A stretch of DNA of 64,000 nt, taken from positions 1 through 64,000 of the forward strand of contig NZ_WKKE01000009.1 in NCBI RefSeq assembly GCF_009674775.1, written 5' to 3'. Positions 1 to 9,536 of the stretch are shown in pieces; positions within the stretch are counted from its first letter, which is position 1; each line of letters opens with the position of its first letter. The notes under the pieces were generated by a model, which was not told where the DNA came from, searched no databases, and was given only the letters and a program-made list of their open reading frames with translations. Made by a program: the position numbers and the translations under genes. The DNA comes from Flavobacterium sp. LC2016-23. GTDB taxonomy: Bacteria; Bacteroidota; Bacteroidia; Flavobacteriales; Flavobacteriaceae.

Positions 1-105
1 ACAGAGTTGCAAATAGCAAATCTGCAGTCATCCAATCAGGTCTTACTGGTAAAAGTTACTTTAGACAATGATCATACGGCTACTAAGAAAGTTATATTTC
101 AATAA
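1..105 (+). CDS. 3' end of a T9SS type C sorting-domain protein (partial)
   Basis: Only the last 34 codons and the stop (TAA at 103-105) lie in the window, in frame 1. The peptide ends in a VLLVKVTLDNDH segment followed by KKVIFQ. It closely resembles the ends of the two large proteins downstream (LLLKITLEN and LLVKVKLTDN, then a basic-hydrophobic tail). That pattern is the last strand of the type C (ChiA-like) sorting domain, which directs proteins through the type IX secretion system of Bacteroidota. It is therefore probably a third paralog in this tandem cluster. Nothing can be said about its N-terminal part. Confidence 0.75.
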   Translation, partial: TELQIANLQSSNQVLLVKVTLDNDHTATKKVIFQ

Positions 106-130
106 AACAGAAACAATTTGTTTACTCCAT

Positions 131-166
131 AAAAAAACCATTTGCCGCGGCGAATGGTTTTTTTTA
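131..166 (+). terminator. Rho-independent terminator
   Basis: A 24-nt near-perfect palindrome at 136-159 (AACCATT arm, GC-rich centre, AATGGTT arm, one T-G wobble) is preceded by an A-run and followed by eight Ts. It sits 30 nt after the stop of the partial gene at 1-105 and should end that transcript. Confidence 0.85.
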
Positions 167-278
167 TGCTTTTTCTTCTCCTTTAATGATAGTAAATATC
201 CCCTGAAGTTGGTATTGCAAGATGTAAATAAGACTATTAAATTGCAGTAAAAATCTTATAATTATTAATTAAACATAT

Positions 279-3200
279 TTGACTTTGAGAACAAAAATAT
301 TCTTTTTAATAATGGTAATCTGTTTCCTCAATAGAACAGAATTATACGGACAACAGGGAAAAGCAGACCGTACATTTAATACCACCGACGATGGCGTAAT
401 TGGTGATGGATTTGATAATATGGTAAGAACCTTATTTTTACAATGGGATAAAAAGCTCCTTGTTGGAGGGGATTATCTGACTTTAAACGGAATGCCATCG
501 CCTTATTTGACACGTCTCAATACAGACGGTTCAATTGATGAGAGTTTTGATACAGGAACAGGTTTAAACGGAAAGGTTTACACTTGTTATGTTCAGCCGG
601 ACAGGAAAATTATAATTGGAGGAAGTTTTACAGCTTATAACGGCATAAGTTCAGGAAGACTAATTCGTTTGAATACTGATGGTTCACATGATCCATCATT
701 CAATACGGCAATTGGAGCAACAAACGGAATCATTTATAAAATCTGTCCGCAGACTGACGGAAAAATTATTCTTGTGGGCAGCTTTACAAAATACAATAAT
801 GTTACCGTAAACAGAATTGCACGTATTTTACCGAACGGAGCACTGGATACTTCTTTTAGCACAGGAACGGGTTCTTCTGTGACTATTACAAATGCTGAAA
901 TATTAGATGATGATAAAATTCTTCTGGCTGGAAATTTTACTGCTTTTAATGGGATGGCAACAAACAGAATTGTCCGCCTGTATCCTGATGGGGGAGTTGA
1001 TGAGAGTTTTAATATCGGAGCAGCTTTTAATGATGATGTAAACGCAATAGCAGTACAGCCTGATGGCAAAATTATCGTGGGTGGAAAATTTACGGCTTAT
1101 AACGAGGTTATGGCCAATAGAATTATTCGGTTAAATCAGGACGGAAGCCCTGATGCCAATTTTCTTTCAGGTTCAGGTTTAAGTAAAGATGCTGTTCAGG
1201 TTATTAAAATTGATGCTTCCGGTACGATTGCAGTTGGTGGATCCTTTAATGGTTTTTATGACAATACTGAAGTCAATAGATTGTTTTTTTTAAATCACGA
1301 CGGAACTCTGAAAAGTGATTTTTATACAGGATCAGGACCTGCCTCTTCTTCTGTTTTGGCTTTAGAAAATAATGCGGAAGGATCTTGGTATATTGGAGGT
1401 TCTTTCTCTGTTTTTGATGGAGTAAATCAGGGTAGACTGGCTAAAATTACTGCTGATGGAGAATATGATACCGCTTATTTAGCAGCAGGGATTGGTTTTA
1501 ATAATTCTGTTTTAAAAGTTCTGGCATTAGAAAATAAAAAGACAATGGTATTTGGAAATTTCAATAAATTCAATGGAAAAACTAGTTCAAGAATAGCAAG
1601 GCTTTTGGAAAATGGTACATTGGATGAGACTTTTAATTTGGAGCATTCAGGTGCAAATAATGTTATAAAAACAGCTGTTCTGCAAAGCGATGGTAAAATT
1701 GTTTTTGCCGGAAATTTTACAAAATACAACGAATTGACTTGTAACAGAATTGCACGAATTTTACCCGATGGTGCAGTTGATACAACATTCAATTTCGGTT
1801 CAGGATTTAATAATCAGGTATATGCGATGGCAATTCAGACGGATCAAAAGATTATCGTGGCCGGTAACTTCAGTTTGTATAATAGTATACCAGCGAACAA
1901 AATAGTCAGATTGCTGCCAGATGGTTTGCCAGATGCCAGTTTTAATGTTGGTTTTGGCGCGAATGCGATTATTGACGCAATCCTCATTCAACACGATGGA
2001 AAAATTCTGGTTGGAGGCCGATTTACTTCTTTTAATGGTACTCTGTCTCCCGGTTTAGTGCGTCTCAATAGTGATGGAAGTATAGATTCCAGTTTCAACA
2101 CGGGAACAGGTTTTGATAAAAATGTATACGTAATGGCTTTACAATCAGATCAGAAAATAATCGTTGGAGGATCTTTTCTGACATACAATGGTATTCCTCA
2201 AAAACGAATTCTCAGATTGAATCCAGATGGAGAGTTAGATACTACTTTTGATTCCGGGGCAGGCTTTAGTAAAGGGGATGTTTTGGCTATTCTCGTACAG
2301 CCCGATGATCGTATTTTGTTAGGCGGGACTTTTTCGGGGACATATAAAACGAAATCCTCCCCAAGGCTTATTAGGCTGTTAAAAACAGGAGAATGGGATA
2401 GCAGTTTTCAGGCTGCTTTAAACAATAAATTGCACACGATGACTTTTACATCTGATCACAAACTGATGATTGGAGGAGATTTCAATTCTGTTTCCGGATT
2501 GTCCAAACATAGAATTGCACGCTTAAAGATTTGCCTTGAAAAGACAGTTTGGGATGGTATTTCATGGTCTAATGGCTTTCCGTCGGGAACAAAAGAAGTT
2601 ACTTTTACAGAAGACTATTCAAATTTAACAACGGCTAATAGCTGTACTTGTGCCATTACTGAAGGAAAAACAGTCACACTTCTAAGTGGAAATACTTTAA
2701 AAATTGAATTCGATTATACCGGTTCCGGAACTTTGATTTTAGATGATACTGCTAGTTTGTATCAGGAGGATGATGAAATTGTAAATGATGGAATCGTACA
2801 GGTAATAAGAAAATCATCTCCTGTTTTACAATTTGATTATACTTATTGGTCTTCTCCGGTAACAAATCAAAAGTTGATCGATGTTTCTCCAAATACATTG
2901 AAAGATAAATTTTTCTCCTATAATTATCAGTTGAAAGATTGGAATTTAGAAAATCCGTCAAACCCTATGATTTTGGGTAAAGCGTATATTATTCGTGGTC
3001 CGCAGCATTTCTCTCCAATATACGCTTCCAGGTTTGATGCCCTGTTTAAAGGGATTCCCAATAATGGAAAAATTAGTTTAGGTTTGGGAGATACGGATAC
3101 TTTTAATTTAATTGGAAATCCCTATCCATCCGCTATTAATGCAGATTTATTTTTAGAAAAAAATACCGAAAGCATTAGGGGAACTCTTTATTTCTGGACA

Positions 3201-4151
3201 CACAATACTCCAATTGCGAACTATCAATATGCTTCAGATGACTATGCGGTTTACAATTTGCTGGGAGGTGTCGGGACAAGAGCCGCATTATCTTCGGGAA
3301 TAAATGAAACAATACCAGACGGAACAATTGCTTCCGGGCAGGCATTTTTTGCCGTTAGTAAAAATACCGGAACCGTTGCCTTTCATAATAGTATGCGCAT
3401 TACTGGCAGGAACTCAATTTTTTTTAAGTCGGATACAAACAATAAAAACACGCAAAAATCAGAAATCGAAAAACATCGTATTTGGTTAAATCTTGAGAAT
3501 ACGAAAGGTGCTTTTAAACAAATTTTGATGGGCTATATCCGGAGATCTTCTGATTTGACAGCGGATGCTGATGGTTATAATGCTGAATCACTTAACGGGA
3601 ATAAGTATGTTGATTTTTATAGTATTCTTGAAAAGAGAAATCTTGTAATTCAAGGCTCAGATATGCCTTTTGCGATATCAGATTCTGTTTCATTGGGCTA
3701 TAATACAAATCTGGAAGGAGATTTTACTATTAGAATAGATCACCTTGACGGACTATATAAAAATTTGAATGTTTATATCGAAGATAAAACACTGAAAGTA
3801 ATCCATAATTTAAAGGATAGTCCCTACTTATTTAAAACTTCCAAAGGCACTTTTAACGAACGTTTTATAATACGATATGAGGATAAGAGTTTAGAAAGCA
3901 GAAGTTTGTTAAAACCTGAAGACAGCATTTTGATTACAGAAAAAGGCCGGTCAGTACAAGTGCATTCAACAAAAGAAAAAATTCAGGAAATTGATGTTTT
4001 CGATATTTCCGGTAAGTTGATTTACACTAAAAAAACAATTAGTGATTTAGAATTTCAGTTACCAAACTTACAAGTGAGCAAACAAATTTTGCTGTTGAAA
4101 ATCACTTTAGAAAATAATTATAAGGCAACCCGAAAAATTGTTTTGCCATAA
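279..4151 (+). CDS. Secreted delta-60 repeat protein with T9SS type C sorting domain
   Basis: This 1290-residue protein starts at a TTG. That start puts basic residues (R4, K6) before the hydrophobic core of a signal peptide ending near residue 24; the internal ATG at 312 would remove them. Residues about 30-750 hold roughly 13 repeats of about 55 residues with the pattern LNxDGSxDxSFxxGxG, then KIIVGGxFxxYNG. These are delta-60 type repeats, a beta-propeller-like family. Residues about 755-1290 form a module clearly homologous to the C-terminus of the next gene, with shared YWSSPV, GKAYIIRGPQ, IGNPYPSA and ASGQAFFA segments, ending in a type C sorting domain. It is probably an exported or surface-attached protein, perhaps adhesive. 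Ligand unknown. Confidence 0.8.
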   Translation: MTLRTKIFFLIMVICFLNRTELYGQQGKADRTFNTTDDGVIGDGFDNMVRTLFLQWDKKLLVGGDYLTLNGMPSPYLTRLNTDGSIDESFDTGTGLNGKVYTCYVQPDRKIIIGGSFTAYNGISSGRLIRLNTDGSHDPSFNTAIGATNGIIYKICPQTDGKIILVGSFTKYNNVTVNRIARILPNGALDTSFSTGTGSSVTITNAEILDDDKILLAGNFTAFNGMATNRIVRLYPDGGVDESFNIGAAFNDDVNAIAVQPDGKIIVGGKFTAYNEVMANRIIRLNQDGSPDANFLSGSGLSKDAVQVIKIDASGTIAVGGSFNGFYDNTEVNRLFFLNHDGTLKSDFYTGSGPASSSVLALENNAEGSWYIGGSFSVFDGVNQGRLAKITADGEYDTAYLAAGIGFNNSVLKVLALENKKTMVFGNFNKFNGKTSSRIARLLENGTLDETFNLEHSGANNVIKTAVLQSDGKIVFAGNFTKYNELTCNRIARILPDGAVDTTFNFGSGFNNQVYAMAIQTDQKIIVAGNFSLYNSIPANKIVRLLPDGLPDASFNVGFGANAIIDAILIQHDGKILVGGRFTSFNGTLSPGLVRLNSDGSIDSSFNTGTGFDKNVYVMALQSDQKIIVGGSFLTYNGIPQKRILRLNPDGELDTTFDSGAGFSKGDVLAILVQPDDRILLGGTFSGTYKTKSSPRLIRLLKTGEWDSSFQAALNNKLHTMTFTSDHKLMIGGDFNSVSGLSKHRIARLKICLEKTVWDGISWSNGFPSGTKEVTFTEDYSNLTTANSCTCAITEGKTVTLLSGNTLKIEFDYTGSGTLILDDTASLYQEDDEIVNDGIVQVIRKSSPVLQFDYTYWSSPVTNQKLIDVSPNTLKDKFFSYNYQLKDWNLENPSNPMILGKAYIIRGPQHFSPIYASRFDALFKGIPNNGKISLGLGDTDTFNLIGNPYPSAINADLFLEKNTESIRGTLYFWTHNTPIANYQYASDDYAVYNLLGGVGTRAALSSGINETIPDGTIASGQAFFAVSKNTGTVAFHNSMRITGRNSIFFKSDTNNKNTQKSEIEKHRIWLNLENTKGAFKQILMGYIRRSSDLTADADGYNAESLNGNKYVDFYSILEKRNLVIQGSDMPFAISDSVSLGYNTNLEGDFTIRIDHLDGLYKNLNVYIEDKTLKVIHNLKDSPYLFKTSKGTFNERFIIRYEDKSLESRSLLKPEDSILITEKGRSVQVHSTKEKIQEIDVFDISGKLIYTKKTISDLEFQLPNLQVSKQILLLKITLENNYKATRKIVLP

Positions 4152-4675
4152 GTAAGAGTACTGTCTTTCCTATCCAAAAACACTCATTTTCTGTAAAGGA
4201 GATGGTTTTTAACTTCTTTCTAAATGTTAAAATATCATTGTTTTTATGTTTGAAATTGAAAAATATCGTGTTTTTAGGATTAAAATTTTAATCCACTTCA
4301 AAATGCATTTCGTCGATAAACGTAAGCTTTATGGGCTAAACGGCTCTTTTTCAGGTGTACATAAAATGTATTAGTGTTAAAATCTTACATTTTAATTGGA
4401 AACATTTAATTTGCCTGTAAATAAAATCGTACCTTGTTGTAATGCTTGTCCAACTCACACAATTATAAGCCAGGAGGTACATTTTGTTTCTCTTTTTATC
4501 TGCCAAAATGTAGATTGCTATTTTAAATACCACTAAAGAAAACCGGCATTTTAGTATTTTTATGATAAGATGCATTTTTTAGTCCTCTTATTTTTTATGG
4601 TATTTAAAATTTAATGTTACCAGACTTCCCCCAGTGTTTGGTTTTTATTTTTCTTTTAACTTAAAAACTAGTCTG
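4152..4675. other. AT-rich intergenic region between two paralogs
   Basis: These 524 bases hold no convincing gene. A perfect 18-bp palindrome (GGATTAAAA/TTTTAATCC) lies at 4277-4294; it has no T-run, so it could be an operator or chance in AT-rich DNA. An in-frame GTG at 4634 lies inside this stretch but is not the preferred start of the next gene. No clear terminator was seen after 4151. Confidence 0.4.
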
Positions 4676-7600
4676 ATGAAAAAAAAATTACCATCTTTTC
4701 TGTTTCCGTTTTCAATGCATTGTTCTTCTGAAGCTAATTTGCATTATTTAGAAATTCCGTTTTTTAAGACAAAACTTTCTTTTCTTTTTTTATTTGTTTT
4801 TGCCTCTTCAGTAGCGCAGACCATATCACATACCTATACAACTAATACTTCGGTATTCGTACCTCCGGGTTTAAGTACGATGACTGTTGAGGCATGGGGC
4901 GCCGGAGGTGCCGGAGGAGGTTCAAGTGTTCCCGGATCTGGTTTTGGAAGAGGAGGAGCCGGTGGTGGCGGTGGTGCATACGCAACAGCTGCGATATCAG
5001 TTTCGGCTCTAACCAATACCAATATAAATGTAGTCGTAGGGGCACAAACAGCCGGTACAACTGGTAACGGTGCAAATGGAGGCAACTCAACAATTACCGG
5101 TTTTGAATCTGTAATTTTAGCAGTTGGAGGATCAGGTGGTACAGCAAATACTGCAGGAGGCACACCAGCTGGCGGTACGGGAGGTCAGGCTTCTGCATCA
5201 TTTGGTAATCCCGGTACAAAGACTTCGGGAGGTAACGGTGATCCTGGAGGAACTTCACTGCTGAGTCTTTTGTTCTCATCCGGTAAAGGTGGAACTGGTG
5301 GTGCACCTGGAGGTGGAGCGGGAGGAGCTGCTATTGCTAGTGTAGTTTTAGGTGTAAATAGTGTAGGTAATAATGGAACCGGCCCCGGTGGCGGTGGCGG
5401 TGGTGCTATGACCGCAGGTACAACGGGACCACTGGCCGGAGGTGCGGGTGCTCCCGGACAGGTTAAAATTGACTATACGTGTCCGACTTACAGTATTACC
5501 GGAGTTTCAGCAGCAAATGCTTGTACTTCAGCCGGAACCTCTTTGGTTACACTAACAGGAAGTGCTGCTTCTTTACCCGTAGGGACTTATACCGTAACGT
5601 ATAACCGCAGTAGTCCGGCTGGCACTGGGCTTACGGCAACTTTAAACGTTGCTGTGGCCGGAACAGGTACTTTTACAGCAGTAGGCTTAACTTCTGCAGG
5701 ATCACGTACTATTACGGTTACAAATCTGGCGTCAGGGGAATGTACCTCGACAATAGGGTCAAACAATGTCGCTAATTTGACTGTTTTTGAAACGACAGAT
5801 GGGGGATCTGTAACAGGTACCTCACCCATTTGTTCCGGGGCAACGAGCGGTTTGTTGACCTTAAGTGATTATACTGGAACAATCTTAAATTGGGAATCAT
5901 CAGTTAGTCCATTTTCAACCTGGACAAATATTCCTAACACAGCTGCAACTTATACTTCTGGCCCTTTAACTGTTACAACTCGGTTCAGAGCTGTAGTTCA
6001 AAATGGGCCATGTTCTTCCGCACATTCTTCCGCTGTAACGATAACGGTAAATCCGCTACCGCAGGGAAGCCTGACGGCGAACGGGCCATTTTGTGCTACA
6101 GGAGCAGGACAACTGACTTTTACAGCGACAGCCGGAACAGGCCCTTACACCATAGTGTACAAAGAAAATGGCGGAGCTGACCAAACGGCAACAAATGTCA
6201 CAAGCGGTACTCCTTTTGCAACTTTTACAACTCCGGTAATTGCTTCAACAACTTATACTTTAGTTTCAGTTACTGGAGCAAATAGTTGTGTCCGAAGTGC
6301 TGCGTTTACCGGAGGTTCTGCCACGATAACGGTAAATCCGTTACCGCAGGGAAGCCTGACTGCGAACGGGCCATTTTGTGCCACAGGAGCAGGACAACTG
6401 ACCTTTACGGCAACTGCTGGTACAGGTCCTTATGTCATAGTCTACAAAGAAAACGGCGGAACCGACCGTACGGCAACAAATGTCACAAGCGGTACTCCTT
6501 TTGCAACTTTTACAACTCCGGTCATTGCTTCAACAACCTATAGTTTAGTTTCAGTTACAGGAGCAAATAGTTGTGTGCGAAGTGCTGCGTTTACTGGTGG
6601 TTCAGCAACAATTTCGATTAATCCAATACCGACTGCTCCGATTAATTCCGGAGTTACTCAGCCGACGTGTGCGGTACAAACGGGTACAATAGTTTTAACA
6701 GGATTACCTAATATAAACAATTATACGATCACACAAACAGGTACTTTTCCAAACACTTATATGGGAGGCAGTGGTCCTGATCCAACAACTTATGTTATTA
6801 CAGGCCTTGCTGCCGGAACCTATAACTTTACCGTTCAGTATGCGGGTAGTTGTGTTTCACCACCTTTATCTAATATTACTATAAATCCGCTTATAACTAA
6901 TACTTACACTACCCTTGGAGGATGGTCAAACGGAACACCAACAATAAATCAAAACGTTGTTTTTGCAGATAATTATACTATTACGGGAGATTTAAACAGT
7001 TGTACCTGTATCGTGAATCCGGGAATAAAAATAACAGTCGCGGCCCTAAATACTTTGACGATAAACAATGCTTTAATTGTTGATCCTGCCGTGGGAACCG
7101 AATTAATATTTGAAAATAATGCAAGCTTAATTCAGATCAATAATAATCCGGGTATAAATTCCGGTACGATCACCTATAAACGAACAGCAAAACAAATTCT
7201 TTGGGGGGATTATGTATATTGGTCGACACCGGTAAGCCCGCAAAAATTAGTTGACGTATCACCTTTAACTTTGTTTGATAAATATTTTGGTTATAATGGA
7301 ACAAATTGGGTTACGACTCCGGGAAATACCACGATGGTTGTGGGGAAAGGTTATATTATTCGCGGACCACAAACGTATTCAAATTCAGTAGGACAAGATT
7401 ACACGGCTTCTTTTACAGGTGTTCCGAACAATGGGACGTTGTCTGGTGAAAATATGGATGCTGATAAGTTATATTTAATCGGGAATCCATATCCTTCTGC
7501 TTTGGATGCAGATTTGTTTTTGAATGAAAACTTATTTTTAGACGGAACCATCTTTTTATGGAATCACAACACTCCTGTGGGAACAGCGGCCCAATATCAA

Positions 7601-8530
7601 TATAGCGACAATGATTATGCCAGTTATAATACAACCGGAGGTATAGGGACATCTGCAAAAAGCTCTCCGGGACATACGGATAATCCGGCAACAGATGCGG
7701 GGGTAAAACCAACTGGTGAAATTGCTTCAGGACAATCTTTTTTTGCAAAAACTATTAGTTCAGGTACGCCAACTTTTAAGAATACGATGAGATTAGGAGG
7801 TGCTGATAATAGTCAATTCTTTAAAACAACAAACACTGCAAAGAAAGCAGATTTGGAAAGACATCGTTTATGGCTTAATATGACAAACGAAGGAGGGGCA
7901 TTTAAGCAATTGCTGGTAGGTTATATAGAAGAAGCTACAAATGGTAACGACAACAGATTCGACGGAATAACCCTTGATGCCAATCCGTTTCTTGATTTTT
8001 ATAGTATAAACGGTACTTACAAATATGTTATTCAGGGACGCGCATTACCTTTTTCAGATAAAGATGTAGTTCCTTTAGGATATCGTTCTGCTATTGTAAG
8101 TGATTTTACTATTGGGATAGATGATTCAGACGGGGATTTGGAAAATCAGGCTGTCTACATCGAAGATAAAGTAACGGGACTGGTACATAATTTAAGGGAT
8201 AGTAATTATACGTTTTCTAGCGGAATAGGAACTTTTGATAATCGCTTTATATTACGATACACCAATACTTCTTTAGGAATAGATGAATTTGAAAACTCCG
8301 GAAAAGAAATTGTTATCAGTACGAAAGATAAAGTAATCAGCATTTACGCCCGTGAGAAAACAATTAACGAGATTCTGATTTATGATCTAACCGGGAACCT
8401 TATTTACAGAAAGACAGAGCTTAATGATCCGGCCTTTCAAATTGTAAATTTAAGATCGCAGCATCAGGTGCTGTTGGTGAAGGTTAAATTAACAGATAAC
8501 ATTACATCCACTCAGAAAGTTATCTTTTAG
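4676..8530 (+). CDS. Giant secreted protein: glycine-rich domain, Ig-like repeats, T9SS type C sorting domain
   Basis: The ATG at 4676 (MKKKLPSF) is preferred over an upstream in-frame GTG at 4634, giving 1284 residues. A long N-terminal segment ends in a hydrophobic stretch and FASSVAQ near residue 48, a likely signal peptidase I site. Residues about 68-265 are extremely glycine-rich, resembling bacterial glycine-rich adhesin or cell-surface domains. Residues about 270-740 are Ig/PKD-like beta repeats and include two almost identical 95-residue units (456-550 and 551-645). Residues about 740-1284 match the C-terminal module of the gene at 279-4151 and end in a type C T9SS sorting domain. It is probably an adhesin-like surface or secreted protein. 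Function inferred only from architecture. Confidence 0.78.
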   Translation: MKKKLPSFLFPFSMHCSSEANLHYLEIPFFKTKLSFLFLFVFASSVAQTISHTYTTNTSVFVPPGLSTMTVEAWGAGGAGGGSSVPGSGFGRGGAGGGGGAYATAAISVSALTNTNINVVVGAQTAGTTGNGANGGNSTITGFESVILAVGGSGGTANTAGGTPAGGTGGQASASFGNPGTKTSGGNGDPGGTSLLSLLFSSGKGGTGGAPGGGAGGAAIASVVLGVNSVGNNGTGPGGGGGGAMTAGTTGPLAGGAGAPGQVKIDYTCPTYSITGVSAANACTSAGTSLVTLTGSAASLPVGTYTVTYNRSSPAGTGLTATLNVAVAGTGTFTAVGLTSAGSRTITVTNLASGECTSTIGSNNVANLTVFETTDGGSVTGTSPICSGATSGLLTLSDYTGTILNWESSVSPFSTWTNIPNTAATYTSGPLTVTTRFRAVVQNGPCSSAHSSAVTITVNPLPQGSLTANGPFCATGAGQLTFTATAGTGPYTIVYKENGGADQTATNVTSGTPFATFTTPVIASTTYTLVSVTGANSCVRSAAFTGGSATITVNPLPQGSLTANGPFCATGAGQLTFTATAGTGPYVIVYKENGGTDRTATNVTSGTPFATFTTPVIASTTYSLVSVTGANSCVRSAAFTGGSATISINPIPTAPINSGVTQPTCAVQTGTIVLTGLPNINNYTITQTGTFPNTYMGGSGPDPTTYVITGLAAGTYNFTVQYAGSCVSPPLSNITINPLITNTYTTLGGWSNGTPTINQNVVFADNYTITGDLNSCTCIVNPGIKITVAALNTLTINNALIVDPAVGTELIFENNASLIQINNNPGINSGTITYKRTAKQILWGDYVYWSTPVSPQKLVDVSPLTLFDKYFGYNGTNWVTTPGNTTMVVGKGYIIRGPQTYSNSVGQDYTASFTGVPNNGTLSGENMDADKLYLIGNPYPSALDADLFLNENLFLDGTIFLWNHNTPVGTAAQYQYSDNDYASYNTTGGIGTSAKSSPGHTDNPATDAGVKPTGEIASGQSFFAKTISSGTPTFKNTMRLGGADNSQFFKTTNTAKKADLERHRLWLNMTNEGGAFKQLLVGYIEEATNGNDNRFDGITLDANPFLDFYSINGTYKYVIQGRALPFSDKDVVPLGYRSAIVSDFTIGIDDSDGDLENQAVYIEDKVTGLVHNLRDSNYTFSSGIGTFDNRFILRYTNTSLGIDEFENSGKEIVISTKDKVISIYAREKTINEILIYDLTGNLIYRKTELNDPAFQIVNLRSQHQVLLVKVKLTDNITSTQKVIF
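6041..6610 (+). repeat. Two 285-bp tandem direct repeats inside the adhesin-like gene
   Basis: Units 6041-6325 and 6326-6610 are nearly identical and exactly in frame (95 codons each). They encode Ig-like units opening with ITVNPLPQGSLTANGPFC. Such units are prone to expansion or contraction by recombination. Confidence 0.9.
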
Positions 8531-8550
8531 ATTTTAAAAATAGTCTAATA

Positions 8551-8588
8551 AAAAAGGCAGTTTACCATGAGGTATAACTGCCTTTTAT
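8551..8588. terminator. Bidirectional terminator between convergent genes
   Basis: Arms AAAAAGGCAGTT (8551-8562) and AACTGCCTTTT (8576-8586) form a strong hairpin with an A-run on one side and Ts on the other. It serves the adhesin-like gene on + and the cupin gene ending at 8589 on -. Confidence 0.85.
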
Positions 8589-9455
8589 TTAAAAAGTCTT
8601 TTGCAAATTCTCATGTGTATTCCGGATTGCTTTTTCATTTTTATAATCAATCCATTTCTGACCTTTGAATTTCCGCATCACAATATCGAAATGGCGCATA
8701 ATGAAAACATTGTAAAATGCTTTTGATAAATTGGAGATGTTTTTTGGAAAAGAACGCAGGCTCATCGAAAATCCGGGTGTCAGATATTTCATGTAATGCC
8801 AATACCCTTCCGGCATGTATAACATTTCACCATGCTTGAGATTGGTAATATACCCTTCTGCATTTTTAAGTGCCGGCCATTTTTCGTAATCAGGATTGTC
8901 AAAATCAATGTCTTCCCTCGAGATCAAAGCATGGGGGACTTTGTACATATACTTTGACTGTTCCGGTGCAAACAACATACATTGTTTCTCTCCATGAAAA
9001 TGAAAATGCAAAATATTGGAATAATCAATATCATAATGCATAAAGACTTTCGAATCCTGTCCTCCAAAAAACAACATGGGCATTTGGCGGACTAATTTTA
9101 AGCCGATATCCGGCCATAAAAAGTCCTCATTCAAGGTAGGAACCTGCTTCATTAAATTATAAAGAAAAATACGGTAATTGGTTGGTCTTTGTTCCAGAAG
9201 ATCAATGTAATCGCTCATTTTCATTTTGGTATGAGCCTCATTAAAGCCATCCTTATGATTTACGGGTCTGTTATCGTATAAGGGAACGATTGTATTACCT
9301 GCGATTTCTTTTATATAGGATAATTTCCATTTATGATAAGCCGGCCAGTCTTCGGTCAGCTCTTCAATAACAACTGGAATTTGCTTTTTGACATATTGGG
9401 AAATAAAATCAGTTTTGGAGATTTTTTTTACCCTTTCGATTTGTTTTAACTTCAT
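8589..9455 (-). CDS. JmjC-like cupin protein (putative Fe(II)/2-oxoglutarate oxygenase)
   Basis: The protein has 288 residues and is cytoplasmic, with no signal peptide. It fits the cupin-like/JmjC family related to FIH-type hydroxylases. The likely iron triad is visible as H140-x-D142 (in FMHYDID) and distal H220 (in EGYWHYM), with MLFAP and GEMLYMP strands typical of the double-stranded beta-helix core. Family members hydroxylate protein or small-molecule substrates using 2-oxoglutarate and oxygen; the substrate here cannot be told. It lies downstream of bioB on the same strand, but a strong hairpin separates them, so it probably has its own promoter. Confidence 0.78.
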   Translation of the reverse strand: MKLKQIERVKKISKTDFISQYVKKQIPVVIEELTEDWPAYHKWKLSYIKEIAGNTIVPLYDNRPVNHKDGFNEAHTKMKMSDYIDLLEQRPTNYRIFLYNLMKQVPTLNEDFLWPDIGLKLVRQMPMLFFGGQDSKVFMHYDIDYSNILHFHFHGEKQCMLFAPEQSKYMYKVPHALISREDIDFDNPDYEKWPALKNAEGYITNLKHGEMLYMPEGYWHYMKYLTPGFSMSLRSFPKNISNLSKAFYNVFIMRHFDIVMRKFKGQKWIDYKNEKAIRNTHENLQKTF

Positions 9456-9465
9456 CTCTTTAAAT

Positions 9466-9499
9466 AAAAAAATTGCTTATAACGCTGTGTTATAAGCAA
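9466..9499 (-). terminator. Terminator of bioB
   Basis: Perfect 11-bp stem TTGCTTATAAC/GTTATAAGCAA (9473-9483 and 9489-9499) with a 5-nt loop. On the minus strand it is followed by a T-rich run (A-run on + at 9466-9472). It lies about 38 nt past the bioB stop. Confidence 0.85.
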
Positions 9500-9536
9500 T
9501 TTAAAAATATTTATTGAGATTTATTAACTCTTTTGA

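Noticed and set aside
68-250. 60-codon + ORF overlapping the end of the first gene
   Set aside because: It overlaps the real 3' end at 1-105 in another frame and runs through a terminator hairpin; low-complexity composition.
4634-4675. GTG start 14 codons upstream for the large protein
   Set aside because: The ATG at 4676 gives a basic N-terminus (MKKK) before the signal peptide.
4834-5163. Antisense ORF rich in proline and alanine
   Set aside because: Shadow of the glycine-rich coding sequence on the other strand.
6041-6610. CRISPR-like direct repeats
   Set aside because: The units are 285 bases, in frame and coding; there are no short repeats with unique spacers anywhere in the window.
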